From Kitasatospora cineracea (GTDB lineage Bacteria; Actinomycetota; Actinomycetes; Streptomycetales; Streptomycetaceae), in NCBI RefSeq assembly GCF_003751605.1, contig NZ_RJVJ01000001.1:3534001-3598000 (forward strand): DNA of 64,000 nt. Reading direction: 5' to 3'. A program made the translations under genes and the position numbers. Positions within the stretch are counted from its first letter, which is position 1; each line of letters opens with the position of its first letter. Positions 50,272-59,905 of the stretch are shown piece after piece. A model generated the notes under the pieces. The model did not search any database. It saw nothing but the letters and a program-made list of their open reading frames with translations, and was not told where the DNA came from.

Positions 50272-52716
50272 GTGCCCAGCCCCACTCCCGTCCGCCGTTC
50301 CCGCCGCACCCTGCTGCGCGTCACCGCGACGGCCGCGGTCGCCGCGTCCCTGCTGGCCGTCCCGCTGCCGGGCGCGTCCGCCGCGCCGTCCACCGGCGCG
50401 GTGATCGCCGAGGTGTACGGCGGCGGCGGCAACTCCGGTGCGACGCTGAAGAACGACTTCATCGAGCTGGGCAACCCGTCCGGCGCGGCCTTCGGCCTGG
50501 CCGGCTACAGCGTGCAGTACCTGCCCGGCAGCCCGAGCGCCTCCAGCCAGTGGGGCGTCACCCCGCTGACCGGCTCGGTCGCCCCCGGCGGCCGCTACCT
50601 CGTCGCCGAGGCCGCGGGCACCGGCGGCACCACCGCCCTGCCCGCCGCCGACGCCACCGGCACCCTGGCGCTGTCGGCCACCAGCGGCACCGTCGCCCTG
50701 GTCGACGGCACCGCCGCGCTGACCTGCAAGACCGCCGCAGACTGCGCCGCCGACCCGCGGATCGTCGACCTGGCCGGCTTCGGCACCGCGGTGGTCCGCG
50801 AGGGCAGCGGCCCGGCCGCGGGCGCCTCCAACAGCGCCTCGGTGGCGCGCGGCGCCTCGCTCGCCGACACCGACGACAACGCCAAGGACCTCGCGGCCGG
50901 CGACCCGACGCCCACCAACACCAAGGGCGAGACCACCGGCGGCAGCACCACCCCCGGCGGCGGCGACGGCGGCACCACCCCGCCGGTGCCCGGCGCGCTG
51001 CGGATCCACGACATCCAGGGCACCACCCGGATCTCGCCGAAGAACGGACAGACCGTCACCAACGTGCCGGGCGTCGTCACCGGCGTGCGGGCGTACGGCA
51101 CCAAGGGCTTCTGGATCCAGGACCCGAACCCGGACAACGACCCGGCCACCAGCGAGGGCGTGTTCGTCTACACCTCCGCCGCCCCGACCGTGAAGGTCGG
51201 CGACTCGGTGCTGGTCACCGCCAAGGTCAGCGAGTACTACCCGAACAGCTCCGGCGGCTCGCAGTCGATCACCGAACTGACCGGCCCCAAGACCACCGTG
51301 CTCTCCTCCGGCAACCCGGTGCCCGCGCCGGTCGTGCTGGACGGCGCGAACATCCCGGCCGCCTACGCCCCCGACGCGGCCGGCGGCTCGATCGACGCGC
51401 TGCCGCTGGACCCGTCGAAGTACGCCCTCGACCTCTACGAGTCGCTCGAGGGCATGAACGTCCAGGTCGCCGACGTGCCGGTGGTGCAGGCCACCGACAA
51501 GTACAACGAGCTGTGGGTGGACGCCCGTCCGGCCGACCCGCGGACCGACCGCGGCGGCGTGGTCTACCTCGGCTACGACAAGCCGAACAGCGGCCGGATC
51601 ATGGTCCAGTCGCTGCCGCCGCTGACCGAGACGCCGTTCCCGGTCGCCAACGTCGGCGACGAGCTGACCGGCGCCACCGCCGGCCCGCTCGACTACAACC
51701 AGTTCGGCGGCTACACCATCGCCGCCAACACCCTGGGCGCCGTCCGGGACAACGGCCTGCAGCGCGAGGTCGCCGACCGGGCGCTGCCCAGCGAACTCTC
51801 CATCGCCACCTACAACGTGGAGAACCTCGACCCGAGCGACGGCCCGGCCAAGTTCGACGAGCTCGCCCAGGCCGTCGTCACCAACCTGCGCTCGCCCGAC
51901 ATCATCGCCCTGGAGGAGATCCAGGACGACAACGGCGCCGTCAACGACGGCACCGTGGACGCCTCGCTCACCGTCAAGACCTTCACCGACGCGATCAAGG
52001 CGGCCGGCGGCCCGTCCTACGACTGGCGCTCCATCGACCCGGTGGACGGCAAGGACGGCGGCGAGCCCGGCGGCAACATCCGCCAGGTGTTCCTGTTCAA
52101 CCCCGACCGGGTCTCCTTCACCGACATCCCCGGCGGCACCTCCACCACCGCCGTGGACGTCACCGGCACCGGCAAGCGCACCGCGCTGACCGCCTCGCCC
52201 GGCCGGATCGCCCCGAACGACGAAGCCTGGAACTCCAGCCGCAAGCCGCTGGTCGGCCAGTTCAGCTTCCACAACAAGCCGGTCTTCGTGATCGCCAACC
52301 ACTTCAACAGCAAGGGCGGCGACCAGGGCATCGACAGCCGCTTCCAGGCCCCGACCCGCTCCTCCGAGGTGCAGCGCGTCCAGCAGGCCACCCTGGAGCA
52401 GGCGTTCGTCGCCAAGCTGCTCGCGGCCGACCCCGGCGCCCGGATCGTCTCGCTCGGCGACTTCAACGACTACCAGTTCTCGCCCGCGCTGCAGACCCTC
52501 ACCAAGGACGGCGTGCTGCGCGACCTGGTGAACGACCTGCCCGCCGACGAGCGCTACTCGTACGTCTACCAGGGCAACTCGCAGGTCCTCGACCACATCC
52601 TGGTCAGCGACGCGTTCAAGCGGCAGCACGTCCGCTACGACGTGGTGCACATCAACAGCGAGTTCGCCGCCCAGGCGTCCGACCACGACCCGCAGGTGGT
52701 CCGGGTCAAGCCCTGA
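50272..52716 (+). CDS. Secreted ExeM/NucH-like nuclease: lamin-tail and EEP domains
   Basis: 814 residues from GTG 50272, AAGGAG ten bases upstream. Signal peptide with double Arg (RRSRRTLLRVTATAAVAASLLA), cleaved near residue 37. Lamin-tail domain (about 40-180: VIAEVYGGGGNSGATLKNDFI, IELGNP), a Gly/Thr linker, an OB-like region (about 240-470), then an endonuclease/exonuclease/phosphatase domain (about 505-814) with IATYNVENLD, IIALEEIQDD, VIANHFNSKGGD, VSLGDFNDYQFS and ASDHDPQVV. Extracellular nuclease for DNA scavenging or biofilm turnover. Confidence 0.94.
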   Translation: MPSPTPVRRSRRTLLRVTATAAVAASLLAVPLPGASAAPSTGAVIAEVYGGGGNSGATLKNDFIELGNPSGAAFGLAGYSVQYLPGSPSASSQWGVTPLTGSVAPGGRYLVAEAAGTGGTTALPAADATGTLALSATSGTVALVDGTAALTCKTAADCAADPRIVDLAGFGTAVVREGSGPAAGASNSASVARGASLADTDDNAKDLAAGDPTPTNTKGETTGGSTTPGGGDGGTTPPVPGALRIHDIQGTTRISPKNGQTVTNVPGVVTGVRAYGTKGFWIQDPNPDNDPATSEGVFVYTSAAPTVKVGDSVLVTAKVSEYYPNSSGGSQSITELTGPKTTVLSSGNPVPAPVVLDGANIPAAYAPDAAGGSIDALPLDPSKYALDLYESLEGMNVQVADVPVVQATDKYNELWVDARPADPRTDRGGVVYLGYDKPNSGRIMVQSLPPLTETPFPVANVGDELTGATAGPLDYNQFGGYTIAANTLGAVRDNGLQREVADRALPSELSIATYNVENLDPSDGPAKFDELAQAVVTNLRSPDIIALEEIQDDNGAVNDGTVDASLTVKTFTDAIKAAGGPSYDWRSIDPVDGKDGGEPGGNIRQVFLFNPDRVSFTDIPGGTSTTAVDVTGTGKRTALTASPGRIAPNDEAWNSSRKPLVGQFSFHNKPVFVIANHFNSKGGDQGIDSRFQAPTRSSEVQRVQQATLEQAFVAKLLAADPGARIVSLGDFNDYQFSPALQTLTKDGVLRDLVNDLPADERYSYVYQGNSQVLDHILVSDAFKRQHVRYDVVHINSEFAAQASDHDPQVVRVKP

Positions 52717-52876
52717 CGGCCCGCGGTTCCCGTAGTTCCCCGCAGCCCCCGTCCGGCCGTCCGCGCCGGGCGGGGGCCGCGGCGCGCCCACCGGAAGTTA
52801 CCGGTGGGTTGACCGCGGGGCGCGCAGGCCGGAGGATCATGGCACCCCCGAGCCAGGTCTGGAAGGACGGCCCCGC

Positions 52877-54535
52877 ATGGCCCACGACGCCGACGTCATC
52901 GTGATCGGAGCGGGCCTCGCCGGCCTGGCCGCCACCGCCGAACTCGCCGACGCCGGACGGAAGGTGCTGCTGCTCGACCAGGAGCCCGCCGGCTCGCTCG
53001 GCGGACAGGCGCACTGGTCCTTCGGCGGCCTGTTCCTGGTCGACTCGCCCGAACAGCGCCGGATGCGGATCAAGGACTCCCGCGACCTCGCCTGGCAGGA
53101 CTGGCTCGGCACCGCCGGGTTCGACCGCGACGAGGACGCCTGGGCGCGCCGCTGGGCCGAGGCGTACGTCGACTTCGCGGCCGGCGAGAAGCGCGCCTGG
53201 CTGCACGCCCAGGGCGTCCGGCTGTTCCCGGTGGTCGGCTGGGCCGAACGCGGCGGACTGCTCGCCTCCGGGCCCGGCAACTCCGTCCCGCGCTTCCACA
53301 TCACCTGGGGCACCGGCCCCGGCATCGTCGAGCCCTTCGCCCGCCGGGTCCGCGAGGCCGTCAGGGCCGGACTGGTCGAACTGCGCCCCCGGCACCGGGT
53401 CACCGGCCTCGCCGCCAGTGCCGGGACGCTCGACACCGTCACCGGCGAGGTGCTCGCCCCGTCCGCCGTGCAGCGCGGCGAGGCCAGCTCCCGCGAGGTC
53501 ACCGGGCACTTCGAACTGCGCGCCCAGGCCGTGGTCGTGGCCTCCGGCGGCATCGGCGGCAACCACGACAAGGTCCGCGCCGCCTGGCCCGAGCGGCTCG
53601 GCACCCCGCCCGCCAAGCTGCTCTCCGGCGTCCCCGCGCACGTCGACGGCCTGATGCTGGACGTCGCGGGCGAGGCCGGCGGCCACCTGGTCAACGGCGA
53701 CCGGATGTGGCACTACACCGAGGGCATCGAGAACTGGAACCCGATCTGGGCCAGGCACGGCATCCGGATCCTCCCCGGCCCGTCCTCGCTCTGGCTCGAC
53801 GCCACCGGCAAGCGGCTGCCCGTCCCGCTCTTCCCCGGCTTCGACACCCTCGGCACCCTCGAACACATCATGCGCACCGGCCACCAGCACACCTGGTTCG
53901 TGCTCACCCAGAAGATCATCGAGAAGGAGTTCGCGCTCTCCGGCTCCGAACAGAACCCCGACCTCACCGGCCGCTCGATCCGCCAGGTCCTCGGCCGCGC
54001 CCTGCCCGGCGCCACCGGCCCGGTCGAGGCGTTCAAGCAGCACGGGCCGGACTTCGTGGTCGCCGACACCCTGGAGGAACTGGTGCGCGGCATGAACGAG
54101 CGGCAGGGCGACGCCCCCGCCATCGACGGCGCCGAGCTGCGCCGCGAGATCGAGGCCCGCGACCGCGAGATCGCCAACCCGTTCAGCAAGGACCTCCAGG
54201 TCACCGCCATCCACGGGGCCCGCCGCTACCTCGGCGACAAGCTGATCCGCACCGCGAGCCCGCACCGCCTGCTCGACCCCAAGGCCGGCCCGCTGATCGC
54301 CGTCCGGCTCAACATCCTCACCCGCAAGTCCCTCGGTGGCCTGCAGACCGACCTCGACTCCCGCGTCCTGCGCGCCGACGGCACCGTCCTGGACGGCCTC
54401 TACGCGGCCGGCGAGGCGGCGGGCTTCGGCGGCGGCGGCGTCCACGGCTACCGCTCCCTGGAGGGCACCTTCCTCGGCGGCTGCCTCTTCTCCGGCCGCA
54501 CCGCCGGCCGGGCCGCGGCGGCCGCCACCGGCTGA
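52877..54535 (+). CDS. FAD-binding dehydrogenase (KstD/fumarate-reductase-like)
   Basis: 552 residues, ATG 52877 with GGAAGG upstream. N-terminal dinucleotide fold DVIVIGAGLAGLAATAELADAG and the acidic residue after the second strand. The substrate-side region contains HWSFGGLFLVDSPEQRR and VVVASGGIGGNHDKVR, and the C-terminal FAD motif GLYAAGEAAGFGGGGVHGYRS. Family includes 3-ketosteroid dehydrogenases and succinate/fumarate oxidoreductase flavoproteins; this long variant is often left as 'FAD-binding dehydrogenase'. Substrate unknown. Confidence 0.92.
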   Translation: MAHDADVIVIGAGLAGLAATAELADAGRKVLLLDQEPAGSLGGQAHWSFGGLFLVDSPEQRRMRIKDSRDLAWQDWLGTAGFDRDEDAWARRWAEAYVDFAAGEKRAWLHAQGVRLFPVVGWAERGGLLASGPGNSVPRFHITWGTGPGIVEPFARRVREAVRAGLVELRPRHRVTGLAASAGTLDTVTGEVLAPSAVQRGEASSREVTGHFELRAQAVVVASGGIGGNHDKVRAAWPERLGTPPAKLLSGVPAHVDGLMLDVAGEAGGHLVNGDRMWHYTEGIENWNPIWARHGIRILPGPSSLWLDATGKRLPVPLFPGFDTLGTLEHIMRTGHQHTWFVLTQKIIEKEFALSGSEQNPDLTGRSIRQVLGRALPGATGPVEAFKQHGPDFVVADTLEELVRGMNERQGDAPAIDGAELRREIEARDREIANPFSKDLQVTAIHGARRYLGDKLIRTASPHRLLDPKAGPLIAVRLNILTRKSLGGLQTDLDSRVLRADGTVLDGLYAAGEAAGFGGGGVHGYRSLEGTFLGGCLFSGRTAGRAAAAATG

Positions 54536-54591
54536 CCCGCGGCGGGGCCGGCGGGCCCGGCGGGGCGGGGCCGGCGGGTCGGCCGGGCGGC

Positions 54592-55095
54592 TCAGCGGCC
54601 GGTGGTGCCGTCGAGCTGTTCGCGCAGGATGTCGGCGTGGCCCGCGTGGCGGGTCGTCTCACCGGTCATGTGGGCCAGCACCCAGCGCAGCGAACGGGGT
54701 TCGCCGCGCACCACCGGGGTCGCGGTCGGGGCGTCCGGGCCGCCGGCGGCCCGGATGGCGGCGTCGCTGTCCGCGCAGGCCCGCCGGTAGTCGGCCAGCA
54801 CCCGCTCGGCCGGGACGTCCGCCGGGACGGCCATGTCGAAGTCGACGTCCTCGTACTCGGCCAGGCCCGCCAGGTGGTAGCCGAACCAGTACCGCTCGGC
54901 CGCCGTCAGGTGCTGCACCAGCCCCAGCAGGTTCGTCCCGGTCGGCACCAGGACGCGGCGCAGCTGCTCCTCCGCCAGCCCCTCGGTCTTCTTCACCACG
55001 CACTCCCGGGCGAAGGCCAGGAAGGCGAGCGCGATGTCGAGTTCGCCGCCGTCGGCGAGGGGCACGGGGCGGCGCTGCGTTTCGAAGGTCGTCAT
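54592..55095 (-). CDS. DinB family (DUF664-type) protein
   Basis: 167 residues from ATG 55095. Four-helix DinB fold with LVQHLTAAERYWFGYHLAGL (His 1 near 64) and LRWVLAHMTGETTRHAGHADIL (His 2 and 3), the metal-binding three-His triad. Some family members are thiol-dependent transferases (mycothiol or bacillithiol). Mycothiol is the relevant thiol in actinomycetes, but the activity here is unknown. Convergent with the flavoprotein gene. Confidence 0.92.
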   Translation of the reverse strand: MTTFETQRRPVPLADGGELDIALAFLAFARECVVKKTEGLAEEQLRRVLVPTGTNLLGLVQHLTAAERYWFGYHLAGLAEYEDVDFDMAVPADVPAERVLADYRRACADSDAAIRAAGGPDAPTATPVVRGEPRSLRWVLAHMTGETTRHAGHADILREQLDGTTGR

Positions 55096-55288
55096 GTCCG
55101 TGAACCTAGCCGGGCCCGGCGCCGGGGCGCACCGGGTTTCGGCGGCCGGCGCGGGAAGTCCCGGTGGAACCCCTGGTGGTCGGACGAAGTCGGGTGCGCG
55201 GCAGTGAGGATGCCGCATCCGGCCCGACCCGTCGAACGGCCCGGCCCCGGTGATCGTCGAGAATGGGGGCGTGAGCGGAGGAGTCGCG

Positions 55289-56053
55289 GTGGCGGAGTTG
55301 GACGGACGGCCGGTGTCGGCGGGGCAGTTGCAGGTGCTGGCGCTGACGAACTACGGGCACTTCACCACGATGGTGGTGGAGGACGGGCGGGTGCGGGGGC
55401 TGGGGTTGCACCTGGAGCGGTTGGAGCGGGACTGCGCGGCGCTGTTCGGGGTGGTGCCGGACCGGGAGCGGGTGCGGGAGTTCGCCCGGCGGGCGGTGCC
55501 GGGGGCGGGGGTGGTGGCGGTGCGGGTGACGCTGTTCGATCCGGCGATCGACCTGGGGAGCATCGGGGGGAAGGCGGAGCCGCGGGTGCTGGTGACGGCG
55601 CGTCCGGTGGGCAGCGGGGTGCCGGGGCCGATCCGGGTGCGGACGGTGCGGTTCGAGCGGGAGCTGCCGGAGGTGAAGAGCGTGGCGCTGTTCGGGGCGC
55701 TGCGGCAGCGGCGGCTGGCGCAGCAGGCGGGGTTCGACGACGCGCTGTTCGTGGACCGGGACGGCGGGGTGACCGAGGGCGGGACGTGGAACGTCGGGTT
55801 CCTGCGCGGGGGCGGGGTGCTGTGGCCGCGCGGGGCGTACCTGGCGGGGACGGCGATGGCGCTGCTGCGCGGGGCGTGCGGGGGCGCGGAGGAGCGGGTG
55901 GGGCCGGAACTGGCGGGGGTGGAGGCGGTGTTCGCCACCAACGCGGCGGTCGGGGTGCGGCCGGTGGCGGCGGTGGACGGGCGGGTGTTCGACACGGCGG
56001 GGGTGGCGCGGCTGCGGGAGGCGTACCTGGCGGTGCCGGGGGAGCGCTTGTAG
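55289..56053 (+). CDS. Class IV PLP-dependent aminotransferase
   Basis: 254 residues from GTG 55289, chosen because GGAGGAG (55277-55283) lies five bases upstream. Starts AELDGRPVSAGQLQVLALTNYGHF. PLP Lys probably in ELPEVKSVALFGALRQRR. FVDRDGGVTEGGTWNVGFL is the phosphate-binding Glu/Gly/Thr region. Related to branched-chain aminotransferases and aminodeoxychorismate lyase (PabC); exact substrate cannot be told. Third codon positions are nearly all G or C, and G-rich. Confidence 0.88.
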   Translation: MAELDGRPVSAGQLQVLALTNYGHFTTMVVEDGRVRGLGLHLERLERDCAALFGVVPDRERVREFARRAVPGAGVVAVRVTLFDPAIDLGSIGGKAEPRVLVTARPVGSGVPGPIRVRTVRFERELPEVKSVALFGALRQRRLAQQAGFDDALFVDRDGGVTEGGTWNVGFLRGGGVLWPRGAYLAGTAMALLRGACGGAEERVGPELAGVEAVFATNAAVGVRPVAAVDGRVFDTAGVARLREAYLAVPGERL

Positions 56054-56213
56054 CGGGACGGGGCCGGTGGGGGGCGTGAGGGCAGGCGGGGCCGGTCGCG
56101 GGGGCGGTTTTACCATCCCATGGTCTGATCATGTGCTGGGCCAGGCCGACACGATGACGGTCGTTCACCGACCATCCGGGCGGCGGCCACCGGCCGCTGA
56201 CAGTCTCCCGCGC

Positions 56214-57830
56214 ATGGATATCCCCAACATGGGCGTGCCCGCCCGGCTCGCCGCCCGCATGAGCATGGCGGAGCAGCACGAGTACCTGCGCAGCAAGCTG
56301 TCCCGCCGCACCCTGCTGCGCTCCGGCGCGGTCACGGTCGGCGCGCTGGCCGTCGGCGGGGCGACGGGTTCCGGCACGGCGTTCGCCGACCAGCCCGTGA
56401 AGTCCGCCACCGACGGGGTGACCGGTTCGCTGGTCGCGCCGATCGGCCGCCACCTGCAGTTCGGCGCCGACGCCGGCACCCAGATGCGGGTGTCCTGGCA
56501 GGTGCCGGCCGCGGTGAAGAAGCCGTTCCTGCGCTTCGGCCGCCACCCCTGGGACCTGAGCGGCAAGATCGAGGCCGAGGTGCGCGCGCTGCACACCCCG
56601 GCGCTGGTCGACGGCGCCACCCCGGTCGACCAGTACTACCTGCACGTGTCGCTGGACCACCTGCAGCCGGGCACCACCTACTACTACGGCGTCGGCCACG
56701 AGGGCTTCGACCCGGCCTCGCAGCAGGCCGTCTCGACCCTGAGGACCTTCACCACCGCGCCGTCCCGGCACGGCCGGCACAACCGCCCGTTCGAGCCGTT
56801 CACCTTCACCGCCTTCGGCGACCAGGGCGTCTCGACCCACGCGGCCGGCAACGACAACGTGATCCTGGCGCAGGACCCGGTGTTCCACCTGCACGCCGGC
56901 GACATCTGCTACGCCGACCCGATGGGCCAGGGCCTGGACAGCGACAAGTCCGCGTTCAACGCGCTGACCTGGGACGCCTTCCTGGCGCAGACCGAGCCGG
57001 TCTCCGCGAAGATCCCGTGGATGGTCTCCTACGGCAACCACGACATGGAGGCCTGGTACTCGCACAACGGGTACGGCGGCGCCGACACCCGCTTCACCCT
57101 GCCGGGCAACGGCCCGGACCCGCGCAAGGCCCCCGGCGTCTACTCCTTCACCTACGGCAACGTCGGCGTGATCTCGCTGGACGCCAACGACGTCTCGTAC
57201 GAGATCCCGGTCAACTTCGGCCTCACCAACGGCCGGCAGACCCAGTGGCTGGAGCGCACCCTGCGCGAGCTGAGGGCCGACGAGTCGATCGACTTCATGG
57301 TGGTCTTCTTCCACCACTGCGCCTTCTCCACCACCCACCAGCACGCGTCCGAGGGCGGTGTCCGGGAGGCCTGGGTGCCGCTGTTCGAGAAGTACCGGGT
57401 GGACCTGGTCGTCAACGGCCACAACCACGTGTACGAGCGCACCGACGCGATCCTCGGCAACAAGGTCAGCAAGGCGGTGCCGAGCGGCGCGACGGTCGAC
57501 CCGGTCAAGGACGGCGTGGTCTACGTGACCGCGGGCGCGGCCGGCCGCAGCCTGTACTACTTCGACGCCCCCGACACCTACGAGGGCCACGAGAACCACC
57601 AGGACGAGGTGGTCACCTTCCACTTCGAGAAGGGCGCCGTGAAGGTCCCCGAGACCGTCCAGTGGTCGCGGGTCCGCTACACCGGCTACTCCTTCATCAA
57701 GGTGGACGTCACCCCGGCGCACCGCGGCGCGAACACCACCATGGAGGTGACCGCGCTGGCCGAGAACGGCACCCGGATCGACCACTACTCGATCGTCCGC
57801 CGCGCGGGCCGCAGCGAGCACGGCCACTGA
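56214..57830 (+). CDS. Secreted purple acid phosphatase-like metallophosphoesterase
   Basis: 538 residues from ATG 56214. Tat-like signal KLSRRTLLRSGAVTVGALAVGG (about 29-50) precedes a fibronectin-like purple acid phosphatase N-domain (VSWQVPAAVKKPFLRFGR) and a metal-binding phosphoesterase core: FGDQG, HAGDICYAD, SYGNHDMEAWY, FFHHCAFS and VVNGHNHVYERTD, the five-block PAP set. Releases phosphate from organic esters outside the cell. A GTTCACC heptamer (56163-56169), the core of PhoP repeats, lies 45 bp upstream; one unit only, so PhoP control is weakly supported. Confidence 0.94.
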   Translation: MDIPNMGVPARLAARMSMAEQHEYLRSKLSRRTLLRSGAVTVGALAVGGATGSGTAFADQPVKSATDGVTGSLVAPIGRHLQFGADAGTQMRVSWQVPAAVKKPFLRFGRHPWDLSGKIEAEVRALHTPALVDGATPVDQYYLHVSLDHLQPGTTYYYGVGHEGFDPASQQAVSTLRTFTTAPSRHGRHNRPFEPFTFTAFGDQGVSTHAAGNDNVILAQDPVFHLHAGDICYADPMGQGLDSDKSAFNALTWDAFLAQTEPVSAKIPWMVSYGNHDMEAWYSHNGYGGADTRFTLPGNGPDPRKAPGVYSFTYGNVGVISLDANDVSYEIPVNFGLTNGRQTQWLERTLRELRADESIDFMVVFFHHCAFSTTHQHASEGGVREAWVPLFEKYRVDLVVNGHNHVYERTDAILGNKVSKAVPSGATVDPVKDGVVYVTAGAAGRSLYYFDAPDTYEGHENHQDEVVTFHFEKGAVKVPETVQWSRVRYTGYSFIKVDVTPAHRGANTTMEVTALAENGTRIDHYSIVRRAGRSEHGH

Positions 57831-57839
57831 CGCCGGGTC

Positions 57840-57884
57840 GGCGCCCGCCCCGGACCAGGTGCTGCCGGGTCCGGGGCGGGCGCC
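57840..57884. terminator. Terminator after purple acid phosphatase
   Basis: 16-bp perfect arms (57840-57855 and 57869-57884) and a 13-nt loop, 10 bp after the stop. Confidence 0.85.
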
Positions 57885-57899
57885 GTCTAGGGTGGGGCG

Positions 57900-58232
57900 G
57901 TGAGCACCGCCCGTTCGATCCTGCTGTTCGCGCTGGCCGCGGTCCTGGAGATCGGCGGCTGCTGGCTGGTCTGGCAGTCCGTCCGTGAGTCCCGCCCGTG
58001 GTGGCTGGCCGGGCTCGGCGTGGTCGCGCTGGGCCTGTACGGCTTCACCGCGGCCCTCCAGCCGGACGCCGACTTCGGCCGGGTGCTGGCCGCGTACGGC
58101 GGCGTGTTCGTGGCCGGGTCGCTGCTGTGGGGCGTCCTCCTGGACGGGTTCCGCCCCACCCGCTGGGACGTGCTCGGCACGCTGGTCTGCCTGGCCGGCG
58201 TCGGCGTGATCATGTACGGGCCGCGCCGGTAG
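57900..58232 (+). CDS. YnfA/UPF0060 family membrane protein
   Basis: 110 residues, GTG 57900, four predicted TM helices. It starts [24 protein letters not shown] with the family Glu, then [34 protein letters not shown] and [19 protein letters not shown]. Small four-TM transporters of this group resemble SMR-type exporters. The immediate upstream hairpin means its promoter must lie in the 57860-57899 region or be internal to the hairpin. Confidence 0.93.
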   Translation: MSTARSILLFALAAVLEIGGCWLVWQSVRESRPWWLAGLGVVALGLYGFTAALQPDADFGRVLAAYGGVFVAGSLLWGVLLDGFRPTRWDVLGTLVCLAGVGVIMYGPRR

Positions 58233-58247
58233 GTCCTGTCCGGCCGG

Positions 58248-58736
58248 TCAGGACGCGATCCAGCGCCAGCCGTTCTTGTCCACGCAGACGATGGTCCGGC
58301 CGGAGGCGTCGGTGCCCGAGACGCCGTGGTCGGAGGCCCGGCAGAACTGGCCCGCCTTGTAGCAGTTGCCCGCGTTGGACAGCGGGTGGCAGCCCGCCGC
58401 CTGCTGGGTGTGCGTCGGCTCGGCGGGCGGCTTGCTGGTGGTGCGCGCCGCGGTGGGCGTGGCGGCGGGCTTGGTGGTGGCGGTCCTCGGCGCCTGGGTG
58501 GTCGCCGCGACGGTCGGCTCCGGCGTCGGGGTCGGCGTCGCTTCGGGCGTCTGCGTGGGCGTCGGTGTCGGGGTCGGCGTGGGGGAGGGGCTCGGCGCGG
58601 GGGCGCTGCTGCTGTGCGACGGCGCGACGGACGCGGGCGCGACCTGGTCGGTCGGCTCGCAGGCGGTGGCGAACAGCGCGGCGGCCAGCAGCGCGCCGGC
58701 CGCCGAGGCCCGGCGCAGGCGGAGGGAGAGGGACAA
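58248..58736 (-). CDS. Lipoprotein with Pro/Thr-rich linker and C-terminal Cys domain
   Basis: 162 residues from TTG 58736. Signal peptide with lipobox LFATAC (Cys 26). A long Pro/Thr/Ser linker (SPSPTPTPTPTPTQTPEATP type) leads to a short domain with four Cys: AAGCHPLSNAGNCYKAGQFCRASDHG and GRTIVCVDKNGWRW. This C-terminal unit is common on actinomycete surface proteins. Start codon is uncertain because the region upstream has no clean ribosome site. Confidence 0.75.
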   Translation of the reverse strand: MSLSLRLRRASAAGALLAAALFATACEPTDQVAPASVAPSHSSSAPAPSPSPTPTPTPTPTQTPEATPTPTPEPTVAATTQAPRTATTKPAATPTAARTTSKPPAEPTHTQQAAGCHPLSNAGNCYKAGQFCRASDHGVSGTDASGRTIVCVDKNGWRWIAS

Positions 58737-58821
58737 GAGGACTCATCTCGGAGGGACGGCTCGGGACGGGACGCCATCCTTCCGAGTGTGTGCGACCGGT
58801 GGACTTCGAGTGATGGCTTCG

Positions 58822-59067
58822 TTACCGATCGGCAATCGGAACGCCGCGCAGCACCCCCTCGACGCAAACCCGGACGTGCCGGCTCGGGTCCGCGCGCAGC
58901 CCGGCGATCAGCTTCCACCCCTCCGGAGTCCCCAGCGGTGCAAGCGACTTGACGGCCCGTGTGCGGACCGGCCCGGCACTCCGGAGAGCCGGCCGTCGAG
59001 GGGGTGACCGCGGCGCCGGCCTCCCCGACGGGAAAGCCCGGTGCGGGTTCGAACGGAAGTGCTGCAT
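58822..59067 (-). pseudogene. Possible HEAT-repeat protein remnant
   Basis: An open frame whose last 48 codons read TRAVKSLAPLGTPEGWKLIA then GLRADPSRHVRVCVEGVLRG, matching the two-helix rhythm of HEAT repeats. The N-terminal third is Arg/Pro-rich and looks non-coding. No ribosome site or start is convincing, so a decayed gene or chance frame are both possible. It occupies most of the 58737-59093 gap; nothing else is seen there. Confidence 0.3.
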
Positions 59068-59093
59068 TCACCGGGCTTCAGGCGGGGAGGATC

Positions 59094-59879
59094 ATGCGGG
59101 ACTACGTGGCGGGGATCGGCCGGACGATCGCGGTGCGCGCGGTGGTGGGGACGTTCGTCCTGGTGGGCGGGCTGTTCTGGCACGCGGTGCAGGACCCGGG
59201 CGGACGGGCGGACGGGGCGCGGACCGAGGACGGCGGGCCCGCCGTGTGCCGCCCGATCCAGGAGGGCGAGCCGGCCGGCTACCCGGCGATGTGCGCCGCG
59301 CTGAACCGCCCCGGCCTGGCGGAGCTGGTCGGCGCCCCGGGCGAGCGCGTGGTGTCCGCCGGGGTCGGCTCCTACTCGCCGTGGGAGACCGGGGCGGCGC
59401 AGGTGCAGGTCGGCAAGGTGAAGGCCGCGGTGTCCGAGAGCCGCACCGTCCCGTACGACCTGCTGCTGGACAGCGCCCGGGTGAGCGCCCGCGAGGTGGC
59501 GCCGGTGGCCGGGCGGCCCGCGGTCGCCTACGCGGAGCAGCTGCACTGGATGACCGTCAACCTCGGTACCGGCGGCTCGGGTCCGGGCTCGGGCTCGGGT
59601 TCCGGCCGGGTCTCCGTGCCCCAGGGCGACCCCGGCACGGCGTACCACCTGATGGTGGCCCGGAACGCGGACGGCAGCGGCGGCTCCCTCGAAGTCTCCC
59701 TGTGGCGGGAGGACGGCGGTTTCGCGGACAGCGGCCTGCTGCCCGCGCTGGCCGAGAAGCTGATGGCCGACCTGGACGGCTGGAACGCGCCCCCGCTCCC
59801 GGCCGAGCCGGGACAGCCGACCCGCCCGCCCCGGCCCTCCCCGTCCCCGACCCCGTTCCGGCCGTTCGGCGGGCGCTGA
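59094..59879 (+). CDS. Hypothetical anchored protein (DUF6215-like)
   Basis: 261 residues from ATG 59094, GGGGAGG three bases upstream. One TM segment (IAVRAVVGTFVLVGGLFWHAV, about 12-32), then an extracytoplasmic domain with two Cys close together (AVCRPIQEGEPAGYPAMCAALNRPGLAELVGAPGE), a beta-rich middle and a Pro/Ser tail. The CRP...YPAMCAALNRP signature matches proteins I have seen under DUF6215, though I cannot confirm it here. Function unknown. Confidence 0.72.
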   Translation: MRDYVAGIGRTIAVRAVVGTFVLVGGLFWHAVQDPGGRADGARTEDGGPAVCRPIQEGEPAGYPAMCAALNRPGLAELVGAPGERVVSAGVGSYSPWETGAAQVQVGKVKAAVSESRTVPYDLLLDSARVSAREVAPVAGRPAVAYAEQLHWMTVNLGTGGSGPGSGSGSGRVSVPQGDPGTAYHLMVARNADGSGGSLEVSLWREDGGFADSGLLPALAEKLMADLDGWNAPPLPAEPGQPTRPPRPSPSPTPFRPFGGR

Positions 59880-59905
59880 GCCGGGGCCCGGGCCCGGGCC
59901 TCGCG

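Noticed and set aside
56163-56169. GTTCACC heptamer before the purple acid phosphatase as PHO box
   Set aside because: Only one heptamer is clear; PhoP boxes need at least two 11-bp direct repeats. Mentioned in the gene entry but not called.
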